DNA of 60,000 nt, taken from Takakia lepidozioides. Lineage: Eukaryota; Streptophyta; Takakiopsida; Takakiales; Takakiaceae. The notes beneath the pieces are model-generated. The model saw only the letters and a program-made list of their open reading frames with translations, had not been told where the DNA came from and did no database searches. Below are positions 53,196-60,000 of the stretch, piece after piece (the first letter of the stretch is position 1; every line of letters starts with the position of its first letter). The position numbers and the translations under genes are program-made. The stretch lies in assembly GCA_030704615.1 (NCBI GenBank), contig CM060732.1, positions 52,063,053-52,123,052 on the forward strand. The letters are read 5' to 3'.

Positions 53196-53935
53196 ACCAT
53201 GTATTTGGGAAGATTATAAGAAATTTGCAAGCCCTAAATTTGGGGTACACTCCAAATTTGCAGTGGAAAAATGGTTTGACCAGGAAAGTGGATCGATAAA
53301 AAAAAAATCCTCACAAGACCCCATCCAGATTCCCATTATGTGGCACCTAAAGCATGTTGTGGCAAAATTCCAAAGCAAAATTCCCAAATTTTCACAAGGT
53401 TGCTTTGTAAGGGAAAACAGGGGGGTCAAAACACACCATGAAGCTCAAATGACATGTAATTCAGGCTGAGGGGGGCCAAATTTCCTTGGAATCACAATTT
53501 GCTGCGGTGAAAGTCTCCCTTGAATAATAAAGTACCACCTCCAAAAAGAATTTCAGAATTTCAGCAAAAATTGAAGCACTGATTTCTGTTTATGTGAATT
53601 TCTACTTCAATCCCAGCTCAGGCCAAATATTGCCTGAGTCGGTAGACATTTCCGGCTACAAAAAATGGGCTACGTCACCGATTTGTGACAAAATGTCGGG
53701 GGACCCCAAATGCGAAACCCTAAGAAGGGTCTGGGGCCACCCTATGTTTCGGCGTTTCACCCGACAAGCATCTGAAAACTAACTACCAACTACCAACTAC
53801 CTGCTTTACCCCGGTGCAACGATACAAGCTCCTCGTGAGCTACTACGTTATCCCCAATGCAGCGATACAAGGTCCCCGCGAGCACCTGCTTTACCCCCAA
53901 TGCAGCAATACAAACTCCCCAGGAATATCATGATC
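53196..53935. other. Between element B and piggyBac C tail; no gene seen
   Basis: AT-rich then GC-richer sequence, probably the 3' non-coding part of piggyBac C. No CCCTTAAGCG-type end or TTAA-flanked repeat was found, so the boundary is undefined. Confidence 0.35.
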
Positions 53936-53943
53936 CCAGAACT

Positions 53944-53992
53944 GGGGGGGAGTTGAACCCCCCGATCTGCCCATTGTGCAGACAGTCCACCC
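53944..53992 (-). other. tRNA-like fold lacking an anticodon arm, in piggyBac C
   Basis: Minus strand: GGACTG - TCTGC ACAATGG GCAGA - TC - GGGGGG TTCAACT CCCCCC - CAGTTC (the last strand reads to 53938). The outer stem pairs with one G-T wobble; the two internal hairpins mimic D and T arms, the latter with a perfect B-box GGTTCAACTCC. It lies about 535 bases beyond the transposase end, as in piggyBac A (about 490). A poly-C run (53993-54009) adjoins. Confidence 0.6.
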
Positions 53993-54523
53993 CCCCCCCC
54001 CCCCCCCCCAAGCAGCAAGCATCACCCCAAAAAGCAGAACCACTACCATGACTGCCGCACTGCTGCCCCGCCCCGCCCCCAAAAGTGTGAAACCACCCAA
54101 ACACAACGTTCCTACGCCAATACACCCAGACCCCCATCACCTCCACAGCCCCTCAACCAGCAGCAGCAGATCAACATGACCCCACAGCCTGTGAACCATC
54201 AGCAACACACCCCCACATGACCAACACTGCCCATGAACCAACAACAGCACACCCCCATGATCCTAGAAGCCTCCACTGCCCATCAACCAACAGCACCACA
54301 CACCCATGACCTCCAGAAGCCTCCACTGCCCATCAACCAACACCAACACACCCCCAGTACCCTTACAGCCACCACAGATCAACGAGAAACACACCCCACG
54401 CCCCACGCACACACGCCATCCATAGCCAACGCCAGCATACGTGCAATGCAATCCAACACAACAGTGAACCCCCATCCACGCAACCAATGCACACACACAA
54501 GGAAGAAGTAACCACTGAAAGGC

Positions 54524-55670
54524 CTAGCTGCAGTCACCTCGTGGCATGTCGGTGTGTCTCATTCCAACACGTCCCAAGGCACAAGTGGCTGCCATCACAG
54601 CCAGGGCAGTAATAGTGAGTATGAATGTGACACACAATTTCGTGTGAAGGCACTGATGCACAAACGTGCATTCCACATCCCCAGTGGTGTCCATGATGTC
54701 AGTGTAGCAGCCTGCTGTCAATCCGTATGCCAAAGCCATATTGAATTCGAGATGTGTCATGACCCGACGCCCCATCCTTCTCTCCATTGCAGAATGGAAT
54801 ATATACGCATTCACCACCGTGGTATCCAGAAAAAAAAAAAACCCACGATGCCACCACTTCTTTGTGCGCAGCTGCAAGCTATACACACCCCTAGCCTCAA
54901 CTGGTCCTGCACATCTACTCCTCGCATATACGTTTGATATTGCACGTGAGCAAGCACGGATGGCACAAACACTCTTTGGTTTCCCACATGCTGGCCTGGC
55001 TGCAGATGATAGTAAAAAGATCCCATTCTTGTCCCACCATAACACAACAGCCACCTCCCTTGAATCATGCATCCTGTACCATGACTGCCCTTGCTTGGCA
55101 GTCTTTGATTTCTTCATTTTCAGCAAAGAAGGAGGGAGATCCTTTCGGTTCAATCTGACTGTGCTAGTGGCCCAAGTGCCAAGCTTCGCCAAGTCATACA
55201 GAAGCTGGACAGAGGTAAAGTAATTGTCAGTGACAATGACATGGCCCAAACCATGCAGCCCTTCAGTCAGCCGGCAAACAACATCGTAACCTTCTCCCTT
55301 CCCACTTTTCTGCCTCTGGCCATCTGGCCCTCTTGCATTCTTACTAGAGTAAAAACAGAAATTGTAGACATATGAAGTCTCCGAGTCAGCATTGGCCCAC
55401 ACCTTTATGCCCCATTTGCATGGTTTCTTAGGCATGTACATCCTAATTGGACAGTACCTCCCCTTGTAACGAATCATGACCTCATCAACGGTCACCATTT
55501 TGGCTTTTACACCTATCAACAATCTCATCACACACCCACCTTAGCTTTCCAAGCTTGTCGTAATTGCTACTCTTACGATCCGCCACCAAAGTGCCGTTGT
55601 CAACAAGATGCAAACCGTTAGAGAGGGGCAGGTGGGTAAATTTTTCGAGCATTGTTCTTACCGACATACA
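54524..55670 (-). pseudogene. piggyBac C transposase, C-terminal two-thirds
   Basis: Minus strand starts near GLHLVDNGTLVADRKSSNYD, then VTVDEVMIRYKGRY, CKWGIKVWANADSETSYVYN, VIVTDNYFTSVQLLYDL and, in a second frame, YMRGVDVQDQLR, returning to YSLQLRTKKWWHRGF and VVNAYIFHSA. All three catalytic Asp contexts are visible. Frame changes: near 55500 (before MMRLLIG), about 55000 and about 54900. The N-terminal half and a clear Cys-rich tail are missing. It is clearly diverged from element A and may be a different subfamily. Confidence 0.82.
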
Positions 55671-55674
55671 GCAG

Positions 55675-55988
55675 TACTTATTACTTCTGGATGCCCTCGT
55701 GGGACACGACTCTCTAGTCGTGGATCAAAGAATTTTACCTTTTACATCTTCTCAGCTCCATAATACAGTAATACCAGGCCTCAGTCAATTACCCCTGACA
55801 CAGTCAGTCGAGCTCCCCCTCTATCGGCTACTAATTCTCTCGACACAATCTCCGAAAGAATGCCCCAGATACATCTACAGAAAGAACAGCGCAGTCTTCC
55901 ATGGATTATGTGTTGAACGGCGGAGTGCAGAATCGAGCTTACAGATGAGAGCTGGATGTGATCTGTCTCTGCGCATCTCTCCGTGCCA
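55675..55988 (+). promoter_or_regulatory. Upstream region of the wax synthase gene
   Basis: About 310 bases between the piggyBac C end and the start codon. No TATA box stands out. piggyBac C therefore lies within a few hundred bases of the gene's promoter. Confidence 0.3.
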
Positions 55989-58388
55989 ATGGCTTGGGAA
56001 TCCTCCGCTCTGATGGCCTCTAGTATTGTGAGCATGGCATATGTGTATTACGGCGTTATGAATCTTCCCAGGGGAGTACCTCGTTTGCTCGCGTTGCTGC
56101 CCATATTTGCATTCAACCTGGTTTTGCCAGCGACCTTCAGTACTGTTTTTGAAAGGGGGATGTTGTCCTTCTTCTTCGTTTGGCTTATGCCATTCAAGCT
56201 CGCTCTTTTGTGCTGGGATGCAGGGCCTGCTGCCGATCCTTGGGCAGTTGCAACATTTCCTCGATTTATCTCGGTCATGACTCTCTCACTCCATCTCAAA
56301 AGAGGAAATTTGGACCGGCAAGGAGAAGACTACAGTGCTCCAGCCAGCGAAAAAATTGCAAAGCAAGTTGTTGTCGAATATTCAGGTCAAAATGTAACCG
56401 ATAGTGAACTTAATGGAAGTAGATCAAGCATTGTAAGGAGAATTCCCGGTCGAACTAGAATTAAGAGGGAGACCATTACAGGTACTGGGGATAAGCCTGC
56501 CACAACAGGTACTGGCGGGACATTCGTGGCTCGAGTTGGACGTGGTGAGAGGAAGCATCGCTTGTCGTGGGTTGAATTTTTAGACGAATCCCAGCTATGG
56601 CAGATAGTAGCCCTACGACTCATTGGACAGTTTCTCCTCCTCGCATGCTTCACAAGTGTCTTCTCTTGGCGTCACCTCCTGCCTCACTGGGCGATGTGCC
56701 TAGCATATTCCCTTTTCATATACATAGCCTGCAGTGCGATATTTGAAGGCCTTGCTCTAGTAGTGTCGCCTGCTCTGGGAGTCCAACTAGAGCCCCAATT
56801 TATCAAGCCTTTCTTGTCCGATTCACTGTCAGATTTTTGGGGCAGACGATGGAACCTTCTCGTCAACAATCTCATGCGCGTAGCCGTCTATGAGCCAATC
56901 CTGGCGCTGTGTCTACACAAAAGAGAGAAGAGCTCGGCCTATGCATCATTTGCTCAAGGACAGCAGCGAAACTGGAATGGAACAACCAGGGTCCATGGGA
57001 AAAGGAGCCGGAGCAGCATTCCCCACCAACAGGATCTAGTTCCAGGTACGTGTTTCTGATTTCCAAATTGAATTCGCGCGGATTTGCTCTAGACGCAGTT
57101 GAATCCCAAGTGGACTTGTATGACAGAGGAAGTCGCTCTACCCGGGTAGTTTACGAACTTGGAATTGATCTTTCTGTTCTGTTCAAACAGAAAGAGACAC
57201 CCATGTATAGAAAAGGAAACATGATTAGGATTCTGAGCTGGTATGGCCAATGCCATTGGGATTCAGTTCTGGTGAAGGATTGGTGTCTAGATAAGTTAAT
57301 ATGACTGCTATTTAAGGTCCTGCAAATTGGTCATGCCATTTCACTCTGAACCATGGTAGGCTTTTTGAGAGCCAGATTAGAGCATTACCAAGTTGGTAGG
57401 ACATACGGGCCTACTGTTCTTTCCCTCTTCATAGAGGTACAGAACAGACGACCATCAATAGAGTGGGGTGCAGGGTAGGTGAGGGTGCTGGGCGGTTTGG
57501 AAACAGAGAAAGGATTGCGGACATGAGGCTGGGTTGGCTGGGTGTGTGTACTAATTAGACCCTGTCTGGGCCCCTGTCTTGTTTCACTATGAAGCAGCCC
57601 AGAGATTGTCTCTTCGTGTTCAATCTCCACATATAGACAAATAGAGACACACAGGAATTACCCCCATAGGGTATAAACAAAGAGAGAGAGAAGGTTGCAA
57701 CCCCAGACTTTTGAAGAATGTGGGAGGCTGTTGTGCACGAGTTCCCAATGAGAATGGGAAGGAAACAACGGGAACCTTGGCAACAATTATCTAATCTGTG
57801 GTTTAAGAGGTGTACTAACTAGGTCAAGAGTGTAGGACGTCTTCAAGACAGATCTGGAAGTTCGCCAATGAAGCGGTTGTGGGCTTTGCCTCCTATGTCC
57901 GTGCAGGGCTTGAGCTGCCTGGGTTACTTTCGGAAACTGAAAAGGATAGCAACCTTCGAGCCGGGATGGATGGCGGGCCTCAACACCTAAGTTTTTCTAA
58001 GCCTCCTGTATGGGCCCGAACTGTGGCAGTGCTTTCAGTGTTCACAGTGTCAGGTCTCATGCATGAATTGATCTTCTTCTACATGACCTTATCAAAACCA
58101 ACTTGGGAAGTCACAGCATTTTTCATACTTCATGGTATTTCAACGGCTCTAGAGGTTGCCTTGCGGAGAAGGTTCCATGTGCGATTGCCGAAGCTAGTCT
58201 CGATACCCCTCACCCTGAGCTTTGTGTTTCTTACTGCTGTGTGGCTCTTTTTCCCACCGCTGTCTAGGATGGGAATCGACCTACAAGCAGCAGCTGAATT
58301 TCAGGCTTTTTTCAAAGGAGTTCTGGGAACCTCATTTAAACTTCTCCAATCAGACAATTTGCTGATGCGTGGCTCCGCCATTTCCTAG
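55989..58388 (+). CDS. Wax synthase (MBOAT-type long-chain-alcohol O-fatty-acyltransferase)
   Basis: Esterifies fatty alcohols with acyl-CoA to wax esters in the ER membrane. Exon 1 runs from ATG 55989 (MAWESSALMASS) to 57045 (donor CAG|GTACGT, phase 1); exon 2 ends at TAG 58388. Acceptor 57821-57822 (ACTAG|GTC) keeps the frame; CAG at 57849-57851, preceded by a good TACTAAC branch site at 57813, would not, so the junction is uncertain. Family marks: LLALLPIFAFNLVLP, the DFWGRRWN motif (about residue 284), and SGLMHELIFFY with the MBOAT histidine. Seven or more hydrophobic segments. A hydrophilic insert of about 95 residues (after SLHLKRG, rich in R, S, T, G) makes it longer (about 540) than typical plant wax synthases (about 350). 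No lesion seen. Some acyltransferases of this family use sterols. Confidence 0.88.
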
Positions 58389-60000
58389 CAGGAATCCAGG
58401 TAAGGTAAACACAAAGGGTTCTAGACAACCTAATCTAAGTGTGGACCACACAAATTAAGTGGGTGCAGACTTGAGGCAGCATGATGCTGTGGACACTGCA
58501 GAAACTGGGTAATCACTGCTGACAACACAAATTTGCAGAGAGCTATCCAGAGAGCTATTTCCCAATTGCCCAAAACAATGATAAATTCTCTGTTCATGCA
58601 TTGACAAGAGTCTGTTGTTGATTTTCACAATTGATGATTCTGCATATAAAATGTTGCCTTCTGTGGTGGCTTCACCAATCGAACATACTGGCTCCAAAGT
58701 CATTACAAGGCTCCAAAGTGGGCCTCCAGCAGTTTAAAAAATGCTTCCACAATTGACCAAAATCGGTGTAGAAAATTGTTCAAGAACTTGTCAGCTTCCA
58801 ATCTGCAGCTGTATTATTCTGAAGATTTGATGTATGGAAATGCACTACCAACTAGGCAATCTGAGGCTTAATTACACAGTAGCGGAGAAGCTACACAGAG
58901 ATTTGGTCAGCCTTTGAAGTGGGCCACCAGCCCGTCAACCACAGACTCATTGACCTTGAAAGCTGTCTCAAGGACAATGACAGAGACGTTAGAACCAAAA
59001 AGGCCACCAGGTAGAGAAACTGTTCCAGGATTTGAACTATTGAATGCAGAATTTGGGTGAGCTTCCTGGTGCTTGTCACCATTAATCTACAAGTGCACCA
59101 AACCCTGGGGAAGACAAAGAGGTTGCGAGTGTAGAGGGTTTGCTTGAGCAGCTTGTTGTTGGTATCGATTAATCCCAAAGCCAAAGAGCCTTCCTGAACG
59201 GCAATTCAGTTCTCTCTCACTCTGTGTTACCTTGATGTATCATGTCAACTGGAATTTCAAGAGTGTCCCTCTTGTATCCTATTGCTTAGGGGTCTCCCCT
59301 GTTGTTTTGGGTCCACGGCCATGCTGCTGTGGAGATAGTTGTGGTACTATAGGAGCCGTTCTCATGGAATCACATGGCCCTCTTCTAATAAGGGTCCAAA
59401 TTCTGGCAGGGGCTATTCCTGAAGGTTGAAAAAAGGGAGAGGATTGGAGCAGCCCATGTCTGGGCTCGTCCTTCACCAGACTGGGTGTGTTGTGCCTCTA
59501 TGGCTTCTGAGGGTTTTTTTGTGTTTCCAGTAACAAACTAAATTTATTCCAAAAACACAAAAACAAAATCAAGTCTGTAAATAATTACACATCTGGATAC
59601 TTCCATCTCTTCCAGAGTTGGGCAGCTATCAGTTTTTACGATAACCGCCCGTTCCAGATATTAGAAAGTTTGCATATCTCATACCGGTCAGTTCTGGTTA
59701 TCAACATTATCATTCTCATCGGTGTAAGAATATTTGGAGCTGCAAGTTATCAATAACTTTGGCTACTTCCAGTGTTGGACCGGTGGCACCAAGGTATGGA
59801 ATACAGGTATGAGTACGTGTATTGAAAAACATATCAGTCGGGTACGAATGAACAATGTACTTTGGTGATCAATTATGGGGGAGTACGTCTTTAGGGTTCA
59901 CCAGTGTTTTTTTTTCATATTTCCAAAATCGCTGGCGGGGCCACCAGTGAATTCTACCCAGGGCCCTTGGCGAGAATATCGAGGTGACAGAGTTAGAAAA
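58389..60000. other. Downstream of wax synthase; no gene seen
   Basis: Includes the probable 3' UTR. Minus-strand open frames at 58891-59184 and 58455-58703 have no recognisable family. GGGCC(T/A)CCAG recurs near 58718 and 58921, suggesting degenerate repeat sequence. Confidence 0.35.

Noticed and set aside
53993-54009. Poly-C run as a functional motif
   Set aside because: Simple low-complexity tract, possibly inflated by sequencing; no evidence of function.
58891-59184. 97-codon minus-strand frame downstream of the wax synthase as a gene
   Set aside because: No family resemblance, no splice or promoter support; likely chance or degenerate repeat.
1-60000. CRISPR arrays, operons or other prokaryotic systems
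   Set aside because: No spaced short repeats with unique spacers and no ribosome-binding-site-led gene clusters; all recognised genes are spliced plant genes or eukaryotic transposons.

Overview
The window looks like a repeat-rich nuclear contig from a plant, most likely a non-seed land plant (bryophyte, lycophyte or fern grade; I cannot fix the clade). The reasons are spliced genes with GT..AG introns, a PLS-type PPR gene ending in a C-terminal DYW tripeptide, OSB-type PDF motifs, a plant MBOAT wax synthase, and Ty3, CACTA and piggyBac elements with tRNA-derived SINEs. There is no prokaryotic organisation, CRISPR array, rRNA gene or intact tRNA gene. One 500-base run of N (29773-30272) is a scaffold gap.

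Layout. 0.9-2.3 kb (minus): an arginine/serine-rich protein gene made of tandemly duplicated exons. 4.1-5.4 kb (plus): an unrecognised spliced gene with RRSSRL repeats. The two are divergent around a duplicated upstream region. 6.2-7.1 kb (minus) holds exons 1-2 of PIGN (GPI ethanolamine phosphate transferase 1); middle and late PIGN exons lie on the plus strand at 22.4-35.8 kb, so the locus is broken by inversion and by an 11-kb retroelement. 11.8-14.1 kb (minus) is a decayed, internally duplicated PPR-DYW gene. 14.5-22.4 kb is mostly AT-rich repeats. 23.15-34.49 kb (minus) is Ty3 element A. 36.8-40.9 kb is a piggyBac element with terminal inverted repeats and TTAA target duplications. 42.0-43.26 kb is a second, truncated piggyBac. 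43.26-53.2 kb (plus) is Ty3 element B, with a 3.66-kb CACTA element (44.9-48.57 kb) inserted in its methyltransferase domain; the CACTA carries PPR and OSB gene fragments. 54.5-55.7 kb (minus) is a third piggyBac fragment. 56.0-58.4 kb (plus) is a two-exon wax synthase gene, the best-preserved host gene.

Most notable system: elements A and B are two copies of one Ty3-type retrotransposon whose polyprotein reads protease - cytosine-5 DNA methyltransferase (DNMT3-like motif order) - reverse transcriptase - RNase H - integrase - PHD finger. A writer of DNA methylation and a probable histone-tail reader are thus built into one mobile element. In both copies an in-frame UAG, followed by CAA CCA, separates the methyltransferase from the reverse transcriptase. 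DNMT-bearing retrotransposons have, as I recall, been reported from dinoflagellates and a charophyte alga; whether this PHD-containing form in this lineage has been described needs a database search. Both copies are damaged: A mainly by single-base indels, B mainly by nonsense codons that look like cytosine deamination.

Many lesions are one-base indels, several in homopolymer runs, so uncorrected long-read errors are a real alternative to true decay.
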